Positions 25,301 to 35,223 of a DNA stretch of 64,000 nucleotides are shown here, in pieces; position 1 is the stretch's first letter, and every line of letters begins with the position of its first letter. Where the stretch lies: NCBI GenBank assembly GCA_019055375.1, contig JAHQIW010000451.1:186001-250000 (forward strand), read 5' to 3'. The notes beneath the pieces were generated by a model. That model was not told the DNA's origin and made no database searches. It worked only from the letters and a program-made list of their open reading frames with translations. The DNA comes from Parelaphostrongylus tenuis (Eukaryota > Nematoda > Chromadorea > Rhabditida > Metastrongylidae). The position numbers and the translations under genes were made by a program.

Positions 25301-28300
25301 TATCTCGTTCTCAAAAAGGTCTTGTTATTATGCTGAAAGAGCAGGAATAAAATTTTGTGTTTCATTCGAAAATTTCTCGCTGACTAGAGATTTTCCTTTG
25401 GAGCTGCACTAACCACTCGATAAATAAAATTTCTAGAATCACAATGATTTAGTTGATTTCTAAGATTGAGCACATATTGCGCTCTAACAGCCAAAAAAAA
25501 AGATCGGGCTTCGCAAAACTCGATCACTTTTTTTACCGCTCCTCACTTTGATGCCTTGGAAAAAAGTATTTGTTAGTCATCTGTAATGTTCGAGCAACCA
25601 TTAGATAGTTCAGATCATAGGAAATTTAGTGATATATTTTATTTCCAAAATGGCCTTGTTAGTACGCTGAAAGAACAAGAATAATACTTTGCTCCTCATT
25701 AAAAGATTTCTCGCCGACCAAAGCCTCCCTATTATAGTTCTAAAAATAAAACGATAGAACGAATCTCAGAAACTTCAATAAAGTCTTTGGTTTCTTGAAG
25801 GGATTTTTTATTGCTCCATAAGAACCAAAAGAAAAGTGTGGTTCGCACTCGATGCTTGTTTCCACTTTCGCATAGCCCAATTTTCTTTTGGATGTTACAG
25901 CATGATGTGAGGTCGATATTTAAACCTAATAGATTATTAAAGTTTCTAACATTTATCTAACTCCTAAAATCTATCGATTGCTCACTGGAACTTCAAAGGA
26001 AAAGCTTTGGTCAGCGCGAATTCTTTGAGTGAGAAACAAAAATTTATTTTTAATCTTTCAGCGCGATAAAAAGTCCTTACAGAGACTAAATTTTTTATGA
26101 TTGTACTATCGAATGGTTATTTGAACACTGGAACGACCAAAATATACATTTTTCCAAGGCAACAAAGTGAGGAGCGGATACAAAATTGATCCAGTTTTAC
26201 AAAACCCAACCTTCTTTCGACTGTTACAGCGTGATGCGTGCTCCATTCAAAAAATTAACAAATCTTTGGAATTCTTAAGATTTGTTCTATCGATTGATTA
26301 CTAAGAGTCCGACGGAAAAGCTTTGGTCAACAAAAAATCTTTCAATGAGGAACAAAATCTTATTTTGCTCTCTCAGCAAAATAACGAGGCTTTTCTGGAG
26401 ATAAGATAAATCATTTGATTTTTTTCGATTTATGCTATTAAGCATTCATTGGAATATTAAAAAAAACTAAGACATACGTTTTTTGCAAGGGGTCGAAGTA
26501 GCGCTTGGCTAACGGAAATGATCCGACATTCGTATAGTAGAACGTATACAATGATAATTTTTACCCTTAATAGCTTCAATGCAATTAAGGATTTATTCCA
26601 CATGAAGCGTGAAGTTCCTTTCGCCAGGAAATTGACTTCCACTATATGCAGGAATATCTAGACTTCATCAGTTACCATAGAAAAGTACTAGAATTCACAA
26701 ATCTTTGCTAAGAAACAATTTGTTTTATCGAAAAGTGCTGTGCCACTGGAGATCATATATGTTTCTGTTTTTAACCTTTATCGGCCCTGCTCATTTCTGC
26801 AGTATCAAAGGGAAAGCGTATTAGTGCTGCTAAGCAGTTGTTAATAACAGAACAAATTATCAATCGATCGCCATCCTTTCCTGATCTGACTTAAATACGT
26901 TAAGGCAGCAGAGTCGAGTGTCTTGTGTGGGTTATATAGGCCTACTAAATCATATTTTTGATTGCGTAAATCACACAACCTCAAAACTCGAAGAGCGTTT
27001 TTTCCTTTTTTTAGAACAGTACAGATACCACTTATCACTTTGCTTGTCATTTATTACACTTTCCTTTCATTTTCTTAAGTGCGGATCCGAATACTTCTAA
27101 TATTCCATTTGTCTCCTCACGCTCATCTGTCAATTGAGGACTAGTCTTCTTCAAGAACGTCGTAGAGTCCTTTGCAATCCCAAAGATAACGAGGCTGGGG
27201 CGTTCGCTGTTGGAGAGTGGTGGTGATGTGAAGCATCAATCTCCCGTTGAGTCGCGCTAAATATGAACAGCTTTGAAAAAGGCTCGATGAACTGATTTCT
27301 TGAAAGAGCGATGCTATTGCTGGCGTTCTAGAGAGGAATGAAAGGAGAAAATAATTTACAAGATAAAAAAAGGCAGCTTCTAAAGGTCGATATTTAAAAG
27401 GCTGTTCAATCGTGCATGAACATCGTCCACGCCAGATCAGATATATACATAAATATACATGTACATATAAAATCATATATATAAATTTATATACATATTA
27501 TATATATATATATCTTTTCGAATCAGGTCCTATCGAATGTCTACTACTACACGGGCCTTGTGACAATTGATTATCCATCACACTACGAAGTCAAGGTGAG
27601 TTTTATCATTAATCTTATCTAGAGGGCTTCATATATTTTATTCAAAAAGCGAATTGTCTCAAAGTGTTACCAGTTTCTTCTACGTATTAACGCATAAACT
27701 GTAACGGAACTAAGTCTGGATTTGTGACATAGATTAAATACCTTTGCAGGTCTCATGCTCGTATAATTTTAATTAGTTGCCATTATAGTGCAGTTACTTT
27801 AGTAAGTGTTTTCTACATTCAATTTGCGAGAAATTTTCTAGGTGTCAGGCACAGGTGAAGCTGCGACAATGATGAGAAGCATTCAAGAAACATTTTCTCC
27901 GCTTACATCTGATATTCGTAAAAGAGATGATCGGTGAGTGAAATACACTCTAGAATATTTTCTTCGTTCTTAATTTATATCAAGGCTTGTCCTTGTTCTC
28001 CCATTATGTGTACATGATATGTCACAGAACTGATGTGGGTTCTCGAAAAGGAGCCAGATAAGCTTTGACATTACCTTCTAAAAGTTCCTTATAAAACGAT
28101 TATTGCTTCAGATTTCTACTAGAATTTTTTTGACCACATCTCTATTCTCGACTTTTCTAATTCATCTCTTTCTTAGAACATTTCCAGCGAAAAATTTGTT
28201 CGGTACTTCCACTACATCATCGAAGCAAAAATAAATTTTTCCAACAATTGTATTTTTTCGTTCGTTCATAGCCATTGTAAAGTGGAGAGAGTGGTGCGGG

Positions 28301-31300
28301 AAAGCCCTGCATGTAACAATTTTTATAAGTCTAATGCTATTTTCGTTTCAGATGGCGAAATTGTTTCGCCGAGCCAAATCCGCCAGATGAGAACACATTA
28401 TCGACCATTATCCTGCTATTCATCACCTCCATTTTTCTATGTCGATTTCAGGTTTGTGTTTCATCATAGTTCTTTTCTACAAAGCTCCAATTTTCACAGT
28501 GTACTACTGCAAGTGTAACATCGACCTTAAAAACGCAATTTTCTATCTCTTTTGCTTTATTTTGTCCCCTTAACTCGCCGATCGTCGGATTTCTGTCAAT
28601 CTTCATATAGATTTCCGTCCTCCATCGCAAAGATCAGCAACGATTTTTGGATTCTTTTTTTTTATTTTGGCAACAAAAAAAAGTAACCACTTTTACTGGG
28701 CAAGGACTTCTTATAAGAGTGTTAGTAATCATTCGAAGCTTATACCTCCAGGTACTGCGCTACATGGCCGTTTTTTTTTAAAGTTATTTTGTAATGCTGT
28801 AGCATTCAAAATAAAATTATGTTTCACACCCTCTGCGTGTTTTCATTTTTATTGCCTATAAATCGCGGAAAGCAGGAAAGGCATACAAGTATCTAGAGAA
28901 ATTTGTAGTATCAGAATTATATATTTTCATCAAAACTTCTTTCAAAGCAAGAAAAAATTTTTGAAGTAAATAACAAAAAATCCATTCCACATGTGTTACG
29001 CGTCAGCGCGGTCGATCGTCGCGTATGAAAGCCATGGCCAGATCCCCCACCCACGCTCAGACCATACACTAGCCGAACAACAGTGTTCACACATGTGAAA
29101 CTCAATCTTTTCTGTGCTACATTGCAACGAAACGGTATCTTGAAAAATAAACAAAAACGGCATTTCAGAAAATAAACAAAGTGTTAGAATCAGCAAAACT
29201 TAATCCATTGCATGGTTGCTTATAAGTTGAAAAAAGAGCTCTGCCTTGCGAGAAATGTGCGTGTGCTGAGCACAAATGTTTTCTTCTTGCTACAGCGTTA
29301 TAAAAGAACTTTTTCAAAAACGGCTACGTATCGCAGTAGCCAGAAATCTTTTGAATGCTTACCAAATGTGCAATGGAAAGTGTCTGTCCAGTGAAAGGGA
29401 TCGTTCCGTCACTTGTCGCCGAAGAACAAAAAAGAACCGATTTTTATGTTAAATACAGCGAGTCCTCGACTGATCTTATTTCTGTACATGTGCTGAAATC
29501 AGCACATCGGATAAGATTGGTCAGACATTGATTTGATTTATGGAAACTCAATTACACGAACACATAGTCGTTCCACATCCTGTCAAGACTAGCAAAGCAC
29601 GAAACTCGTCGTATGATCTACATTATTTTCCGTCTTGATGAGTCTTTCCTAACGTTCGAAGGTGGATGACCAGCATATCTCGCTGCCCAGTAAATTGTAT
29701 GCGTAATACTGCATTATTTCTTAATTTATTCGGTGGAAGTTTCTTACTTTAATTAGTAACTATAACTGGTCCCCACTTTGTGTGTGATGTTCACTCGGCC
29801 TTTGTTATGATGCCGCCTTCCTTGACAGCGAAACGCTTAAGGTACTCGCATACTAAAGTTTTTTGATGGTCATGTTGTCCTCAGGTTTACTGAAATTCAC
29901 TGTCGTTAGCATAGTAACACTCTGTCTAACGTTAACAAGACCGAACCCGATTATGAAACTAAATATTTTCCATCTAAATTGCTTCCAACTTGAGTAAGGT
30001 TACTTTTGTTTGCGATTAGCCGAACTATTCGCTATCATCGGTCATACCTCTTTTCATGTTGTCTGTATAGTAAAGAGAGAGAAGCAATATCATAACACTT
30101 TGATTTCTCTACCTTGTAGACTGATCAAACTACTTTAGGTTTGGATGTCAAGACAGTCGCTGGCATTAGCGGATAACTTCTTTCCGGATCGAGTAAGACC
30201 AAGGGCTTTGACGTTGTACAATCACATACTCCAATCTAGAAAGAATATTTTGGGAGCAATGATACAAGAGAAGAGGGTGAATTATTAAAATCAAGGATGT
30301 TGATATTCAAGTAAACAAATTATCAAGGTAGTTTTCCGTTATTTCCACCCTGCTTCAGCCCCTTAGGAGAAATTAGTTTGTTGCTTTTTCTGAAGGCCCA
30401 AAAGTCATTCGATAGTTCAGGTCTCTGAAGTTCAAAGGCATATGTTGTTTTGCGTTGCTGTCACAGGAAAATAAAAATGCGTTTTACATTCGGGCATAGT
30501 ACATTGGACAAAGTTTTTTCACTTAGGTTTTCAGTACTCAGTCATCAACTTAAATCTCGTCAAGTTTACTAACTTAACAGATTTTGAAAAATTTCCTAAT
30601 GTAGTGTATCAGTCGAAAGTGAATTGGGTTTCACACTCGGCGCGCATTCTTCGCTCAGTTATGTAGGTGAGAGTTCTCAACAATGGAATCAAGCGGCCGC
30701 GCTTTTGCGCGCAATGGTCATTTTTGAGCATGAATTCAAAATATCCTGAAGCTACTTGTGCAAAAAAATTTTTCTGTCGTCCCTATGGACTTGTATTTTC
30801 ATTTCCACTTTACACTGCATATAGACACACTAATAAGCCTAATCCTCAGCCTATGCATCCTAGACCTAAACAGTTTGAGCCTCCACGCAAAACACATATG
30901 AGCACGGAGATGGAATCATAGAGTACCAGAGGCATGCGTTTCATCTACAGTATTCTCGAAGAACGGGAAAATCCTTGTACTCAAGAACAAAAATCGCAGG
31001 CCACATATGAATCACGCTACGCTAGAGTGGCACCAAGTGCGAATTCCAATTTCTCGGCTGCTACAGCCTACGAAGAAATCATATTTTGAAATCCAGCAGA
31101 TTTTTGGAATTTTTGAGATTTTAGTTATCGAATAGTTGCTAAAAAATAATAAAAAAGCTTTGCTCATCGGAAAATGCCTGAGCGTTAGACGTAATTTTAT
31201 TTTAACTGACAGTGCACAGGAAGGTCATTGCAAAACTGAGATGCATTATCAAAATTCTTAAGGCTTAAGCTATAGAATAACTATTGAAACTTTGAGAATG

Positions 31301-32752
31301 AGCAAAAACGCCTTTTTTCAAAGAGCTCAAAAAGAGTGAGGATCTGAAAAAGGGTGAGGATGATGGAATTAATCCATTGGCAGATTGGAGCTTCCACAAG
31401 CTTTGCAGAGGTTGTTTTAATAATTGAAGTGACTAATAATGCAAAAAAGACTTAAGCTTTGAAGTCTGACGCCTGATATTACTCCGTATACCTTGTGTGA
31501 GTTGGAAGCAATTCACACCAACAGATCTGTTTTGCCAGCTATGAGTGGACGTCAACTAACATCAAACTCTAAAACCTCATATTTCATAAGGGGCGGCGCA
31601 TAATTTTCGGCCTTCGAGGACTCGTTTGTTTTTGTTCACATAGAATACTTTTTCGCTAATTAGAAAACCTGACTGGTTAGAAAACAAATTATTGTAGAAA
31701 AGACTCTACTTCAAAGACTTAGGTTCATTTTTGGGGCAAAAAGTGGCTCATTTTTTTGAGATCATCGCTCCTCTAAGGTGTCGAAAGTAATTGACCAATC
31801 ATAGTTACTGTGCCTACCCAAGCTGTGGCGAAAATGCCATGATTATGGCATACAGTGTGTATTTTTGTAAAGTAGATCACTACCAATTCTTTCAGAAGCT
31901 GCTGGCCGACGACCAGATGGCCGGTCGGGAAGGAATTGTCCGGCGCGGAATGCAGTCGCGTGGATTCATCAGAGTAAACTGCTCTATTTGCGGTGAACCT
32001 GATCTTAGGATCGCCGATGAATCGTACTTTTTACTATTTATTTATCCACTATAAATTGACATCCTCTCTCAAGACTCAGGGCGTTTCTATTATGTCTCTC
32101 TCCTCTGTAGACCGTTTTATTCAATCTTTTGAAAATAGATTTAGTACTTAGCTTAAGATTTTCAGTAACACTCGTTTGTGCGTCTCTTGTGGCACGTACT
32201 ATTGCATACAGTGCTTCTGTTTGAGAAGGTACTGTGCGGAATGTCATCATGATATGCAGATGGTTGACCGAGTAGAGCTTTACTACGAAGATCCTACTGA
32301 CGACGAGGAATCCGAAGATGAGGAGGGAGATGATGAAGACGGTGAGAGATACAATGTACTTTCAGGTTCTCTTTCACTCATTCATTCTACTATTGTGATC
32401 TATTTTCTATGCCTAGCGTCCTATAAATTCGAGCAAATTTATACCTAGTAGTTTTGAAAAAATACACTCGCAAATCTCCTTTATCTGAGTTTTCTTATTG
32501 CGAGTGTATGAAATTACTATAATAAGCTGGTTTTCATACTCTTATGGGGATATCTCCAGTCTTTCACAGGCTAGTTCTTGCTATTCACTATTTTATACTC
32601 ATTCACATATTTATTTCTTTATTTATTCGAACTAATTTTCAGAGGCACGCAATGTTCAGATTGATTTAAACAAGGTGAGCGGAGTGAAAATATGCCACTT
32701 CCCAGCGAAAACATTCTTTTCATTACAGGTGTCCGGGATTACGTTGCCGTGA
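10337..32752 (+). CDS. SPE-42/SPE-49-like DC-STAMP and RING membrane protein
   Basis: The DC-STAMP family includes C. elegans SPE-42 and SPE-49, sperm surface proteins needed for fertilisation. Exons: 10337-10476, 11326-11389, 14006-14098, 15981-16078, 16304-16391, 17306-17401, 17752-17818, 18430-18560, 19459-19575, 21375-21518, 24415-24543, 27527-27595, 27842-27933, 28352-28451, 30139-30276, about 31805-32023, 32166-32341, 32643-32674, 32729-32752. All phases agree except 30276 to about 31805. In order: N-terminal membrane segments (NVIIMEMFGLVMYFVLAY, IGMIISVIIHTFLGLMLV), a Cys-bearing extracellular part (LTNLCQRFMKKPY, VCETTGSFVEDNVCNFPS), more membrane segments (RLFIPYTLIWPFIS, TIILLFITSIFL), the family's RTKVLPLNKNEK-type stretch, then a C-terminal Cys-rich RING-like module (YCAYPSC, NCSICGEPD, LCVSCGTYYCIQC) and an acidic tail. 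At least 675 residues are visible. Family assignment is firm; which paralogue is not decided. It is convergent with the SLC49 gene. Confidence 0.85.
10867..11113 (-). repeat. tRNA-derived SINE, diverged copy
   Basis: Minus-strand copy, 5' end at about 11113. It keeps GCAGTGGTTAGAGGTGC (A box) and the CTCTGCGTCGCACAC block. The B box is degraded (GGTTGAAGCCAATCTC). The body is shortened. It ends at the CGCCGAGAGCTC block near 10867. It lies in the second intron of the SPE-42-like gene. Its CAATCTCGTGCCC divergence suggests an old copy. Confidence 0.8.
11390..14005 (+). other. Long intron with an unexplained coding-like patch
   Basis: Third intron of the SPE-42-like gene. Around 12870-12978 the plus strand reads DFYVANIRYKIMKIEPETT followed by a stretch ending GLPAVSDVALIRL and a stop. 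Its composition looks coding, but there is no convincing acceptor in phase with the host gene. It may be debris of another gene or element. A tRNA-like sequence lies at 13694-13770. Nothing else was recognised. Confidence 0.3.
13694..13770 (+). repeat. tRNA-like sequence, probable SINE head
   Basis: TATAGCTTAGTGAAGAGGCG resembles a pol III A box and ACAGTTCAACCCCCGCG a B box, at the right spacing. The flanks do not form a clean acceptor stem, so it is not called as a functional tRNA. It differs from the main SINE family. It may be a separate tRNA-derived repeat or a tRNA pseudogene. Confidence 0.45.
15486..15577 (-). repeat. tRNA-like sequence on the minus strand
   Basis: Read on the minus strand it shows GTAGAGCTGTGGGTAAAGGC (A-box-like) and CGCTAGTTCGAACCTCGC (B-box-like). 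The stems are not those of an intact tRNA. It lies in the intron between exons 14006-14098 and 15981-16078 of the SPE-42-like gene. It is probably a tRNA-derived repeat fragment. Confidence 0.4.
16925..17255. repeat. CACGTG-hairpin family element with direct flanks
   Basis: The centre carries ACACGTGTTTCGGCATTACA and CTTCGTCAGCTGCAC, which are shared with elements near 36.4, 39.7 and 63.6 kb. The outer parts at 16927 (TTGAGACCTCGCTCATCAC) and 17219 (TTGAGAGCTCGCTCCAAAC) are direct, not inverted, repeats of each other. The element ends about 50 bases before exon 17306-17401 of the SPE-42-like gene. Confidence 0.5.
18684..18985 (+). repeat. tRNA-derived SINE, near full length
   Basis: It begins GCGCACGTGGCGCAGTAGTT with an A box (GTGGCGCAGTAGTTAGAGG) and a B box (GGTTCGATCTCGTGC). 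The shared body and the CAGGGATTGATGAACGCC block follow, ending in TTTATCCTTTATCC units. It lies in the intron between exons 18430-18560 and 19459-19575 of the SPE-42-like gene, directly next to a BEL/Pao fragment. Confidence 0.88.
19010..19200 (+). mobile_element. BEL/Pao LTR retrotransposon fragment, integrase zinc-binding region
   Basis: The plus strand encodes DESGIIRCKERLGRTSLP followed by QETQLPTLLCQRL. This resembles the G(I/L)(I/L)R(C)xGRL...PxxLP signature just before the integrase core in BEL/Pao polyproteins. The frame stops at 19192, where one expects a longer polyprotein. No LTR was seen, so this is a decayed internal fragment within an intron. Assignment rests on motif memory alone. 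Confidence 0.5.
19576..21374 (+). other. Intron, nothing firmly recognised
   Basis: Intron of the SPE-42-like gene. Several open frames occur (20071-20385 minus, 20167-20370 plus, 20515-20703 plus), but none shows a domain, a splice phase compatible with the host, or similarity to other parts of the window. Confidence 0.3.
21596..21745 (+). repeat. Second tRNA-derived SINE type
   Basis: It begins GATTCGCATTTAGCACAGTG with an A-box-like AGCACAGTGGTTAGAGGT. The B box is degraded (CTGATTCGTTCGTAGTCCC). A body resembling the main SINE in CATCATTCCGGGGCGAG and GGGCTTACTGGGAAAATAA follows. It looks like a diverged relative of the main family. It sits in the intron after exon 21375-21518. Confidence 0.5.
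22484..22760. mobile_element. Palindromic tRNA-like element with about 50-bp inverted ends
   Basis: The left end AACCGCTTTAGCGGTGGTAA continues to TTTCATAGATATGCCC. It is mirrored by GGGATATCTATGAAA and CTTACCACCGCTAAAGCG on the right. The right arm has a tRNA-like promoter (GGATAGAGCACGCGCTCCC, GGGTCTATTCC) and ends at TTTTGCACATCACTCTACAT, the same block that ends the element at 39 kb. The outermost bases therefore differ between family members. Confidence 0.65.
23306..24367. mobile_element. Long foldback element, about 1.06 kb
   Basis: The outer arms are inverted: CTTCTTTTCGGTTATAGGAA with CATTCGCTGGACAGGAAC on the left, TTTTGTCCAGCGAATGACG with TTGTAACCAAAAGAAGC on the right. Similarity continues inward through GACTGTTAGTAATCATTCG and its partner CGAATGATTACTAACAG-type sequence at about 24140. 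The centre is GC-rich (GACGCGGTGATCGATCGATT). It fills most of the intron between exons 21375-21518 and 24415-24543, ending about 45 bases before the latter. No transposase was found. Confidence 0.7.
25305..26420. mobile_element. Foldback element, apparently with a relative nested in its centre
   Basis: The outer arms pair between 25310-25440 (TCTTGTTATTATGCTGAAAG, GAGCAGGAATAAAATTTTG) and 26290-26400 (inverted CTCTCAGCAAAATAACGAGG region). They pair again between CGCTCCTCACTTTGATGCC (25538) and GGCAACAAAGTGAGGAGCG (26157). Inside, about 25634-26085, is a second inverted pair with the same end sequence (GCCTTGTTAGTACGCTGAAA and CTTTCAGCGCGATAAAAAG). The whole 1.1 kb is one long imperfect hairpin in the intron before exon 27527-27595. 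Confidence 0.65.
27440..27514. repeat. AT dinucleotide-rich microsatellite
   Basis: Imperfect TA and CATA repeats ending in an uninterrupted TATATATATATATA run, a few bases before the acceptor of exon 27527-27595 (TTTTCGAATCAG). Length polymorphism here would change the sequence immediately upstream of the branch and acceptor region. Confidence 0.8.
28664..29430. mobile_element. Foldback element of the same family as 23.3 kb
   Basis: It shares AGAGTGTTAGTAATCATTCG, AAAATTATGTTTCACACCC and CTGCCTTGCGAGAAATGTG with the element at 23.3 kb. Its inverted ends (CTTTTACTGGGCAAGGAC and GTCTGTCCAGTGAAAGGG) and GC-rich centre (GCGTCAGCGCGGTCGATCG) follow the same plan. It lies in the intron between exons 28352-28451 and 30139-30276. 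Confidence 0.6.
30390..31290. mobile_element. Foldback element in the intron before the RING exons
   Basis: Left-arm blocks (CATTCGATAGTTCAGG, TTTCACACTCGGCGCGCATT) have inverted counterparts on the right (AGTTATCGAATAGTTGC, CACCAAGTGCGAATTCC). The centre is GC-rich (AAGCGGCCGCGCTTTTGCGC). It occupies most of the intron in which the splice phase of the SPE-42-like gene could not be reconciled, so it may have displaced or hidden a small exon. Confidence 0.55.
31778..31804 (+). other. Unresolved splice junction or frameshift
   Basis: An acceptor at 31776-31777 (CTCCTCTAAG) would open VSKVIDQS in the phase required by exon 30139-30276, but a TAG follows at 31802. The RING exon beyond is open one base out of that frame. 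The alternative acceptor at 31803-31804 (CAATCATAG) avoids the stop but needs two leftover bases that the previous exon does not supply. Either a small exon is missing, or a one-base change separates VSKVIDQ from SYCAYPSC. Confidence 0.5.
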
Positions 32753-33095
32753 CCAGGGCTATCTCAACATTAATCTTAGTTGTATTCATAAAAAAGTCAC
32801 TTGAATTGGAATTATTTTGTTTAGAGGATGCTTTGTTTATTAGAGTACCACTCAAATTATTATCAGTAAAGTTCGACGTTGTGTTGGCGAACCATTACTA
32901 GAAATAACGACAATTTCTAGGACTTCGATTCCGTTAATTTCACATTTGAACACAATTTTCAGATTTTGCCTTCACATTACAGCTACTTTAAGGACTAGTT
33001 TGGTTTTATAATTCTGTCTTACGTTCATTCTAGGCTTGCATTAGTTTTAGATTTGAGCCGAAAAAATTCACAGAAAGTTGCAACAAGATTTTTGC

Positions 33096-33101
33096 AATAA
33101 A
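33096..33101 (+). terminator. Putative poly(A) signal of the SPE-42-like gene
   Basis: AATAAA in the context TTTGCAATAAATTTC, 344 bases past the stop at 32752. A comparable AATAAAA occurs at about 40863 in the duplicated copy. The distance is long for a nematode 3' UTR, so an unseen variant hexamer nearer the stop is possible. Confidence 0.4.
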
Positions 33102-34721
33102 TTTCATTCAGCATCTCCACGTAAATTATCACAACGCGGCACTGTCTCAATATCATGATATCGCCACTTATAAAAAAAACCATTGTAAATCAAACTTTAT
33201 TGATCGTCTCAAAAGCAGTGGCTATGTTAGGATTCTTCACAGTAAACGTGTGCTGCTCTCTACTTTCGGTAATGTTCACTGAATTCCATTCTAACGAACA
33301 AACATTGTTCTTAGCTGCTAGTAGAACGTTTCTTAGGCTGACTATCCCATAAAAACCACCTCCAGCTAGTGCTTAGATGTTACTTAACACAAGAAATCGT
33401 TCTGACGAAGAATGGAAACTAAAGTTGAAAAATTGATTTGCCAACTTTTTTCACTATAAATATACGCACTTATAAGTCCATAGCTCTCTAAGGCTGGATA
33501 CAAATCCGCAAATGAAGGGGAATTGTCTGGACATAGCTTTTATAGGGGACGGAGTTTTGCCATTTCTTCTAGAAGAACGATTATGAATTCTTTTGGGAAA
33601 ATCGTGTTTGGTATTTGTCTTTGTTCTAATTGGACTAGGCATGTAGTATAAAATCTATTCAAAGTATTTCCGAGAGAAATAGCGAAGAGCTGAATGAAAG
33701 TAAGCGTTGGCTAAAAACATATTTATTATAGCTAAATAACGCATTCAGATGATCTCACTAGAAATGTCTACAACCTCATAAAGGAAATCTGTACTTCATT
33801 TTTGTCTTCGTCGCTCAGCTATTGTTTGTCCATCATGGTTTTACCCTGAGGGTGCTTTACATCCGGAGCCATCTCATGAGCTTGTGTTGAATTTGGCGAT
33901 ATCTGCTGTTTCGTTATGCTATTCTCAAGCATCACTCGCTTGTATCTGTCAGGATTTGATTTATTTTTTGAAGACAGAACTTACCTATCATTACTGCTTA
34001 GTATTTCATCATGATTTGATTTCCATCAATCTGTGAGGACTTATTTTACACCTTTAAGACTAAGAAGCAAAAATCAAGGCTTGCGGGAACGTCAGCGGTT
34101 GACTTTTACTACTACTCTCTGTATGAAAATCAAAACAGGCTCAATGAGCTCAAGTTACAAAGCAGAAGGCAATTTCAGTTCTTTAGAAGTGGACTTTTAT
34201 GAGCTTGTGATTGCGCTCAAATGTCAACTCACGGATTGTACTGGAAAATCATGCTAAAGGATTTCATGTGAAATACCAAGCGTAGAGAGTCGTGGTCATG
34301 ATAGCAAATCTGTTACTGCCTTCATGTTTGAAGTGGAAGCCTTGGCGATTGACTTTCGGGCTATTAGCCTACTATGGATACACAGACTACTTCTTAGTTA
34401 ACTGTTCCACACAAGAAGAAATGGACAACATTTCTGCAATTTTAAACGAACAGTCAGAGAACGTAAAGTGCCATGAGATCCCAGAAGAAAATTAGTTTCC
34501 ATTTCTTACATCCAAATTAAACTGTCCGAAAACGGTTTACATTACCAAATGATATCGAAAACCAAGTAACAAAGTAAACTGGTTCATTATCTTTCCTCTC
34601 GCTGCTTACACAGAAAAGGGAGTTTATTAGAATAAATTTCTTGACTAGCATCTAGTGTTTTTGGCGAAAGAGAGGACAAGTTAAGTTTGTAGAACTGACT
34701 CGGCATAACCATTTCCAGAAG

Positions 34722-34785
34722 TAGCACCCACCCCCCCCCTTCCACCCTCCTTCCCCCTCCTTCTCTCCTCTCCCCCTATCCAAAG
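34722..34785. repeat. C/T-rich low-complexity tract
   Basis: A run of nine or more Cs followed by CTTCC and CTCTCC units on the plus strand, within the pseudogene interval. A homopolymer of this kind is prone to length error in assembly. Confidence 0.8.
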
Positions 34786-35223
34786 GATTCCCGCATAAAC
34801 GTGGTTCCCGCTATCTTACCTTTTTTTTGAAAAGAAATAAGTGCAGCTATTAAACGCTGTTTAAGAAGGTCAGAGCTACAAAAGTACAAAAGTATAAGAT
34901 TGATAACTGTCAAAATTTTGCAGCGCCAGCTAGTTCGCAACCACTTTTATGACCGTCCATGTGAAGCGCAAAAGTGCATATTTCCCTAACGCTATGGACG
35001 AATTATATACGCATGGCATTGCTCACCTAGTTCGTTGAAAGCTTGCAGGTGCAAATACGCAAAATGTTCAAGCCACTTCATGTCTGCATAAAAAACACTT
35101 AGTCGGTAATTCTAAAGCTAAATCAAATAAACCACGAAGCGCGCATACCTCATATTAGCGGTGAATAGAACGAAAGTTTTTTTGCTTTTGATGCGATTGA
35201 AAACTAGGGTTTAGTGATATATA

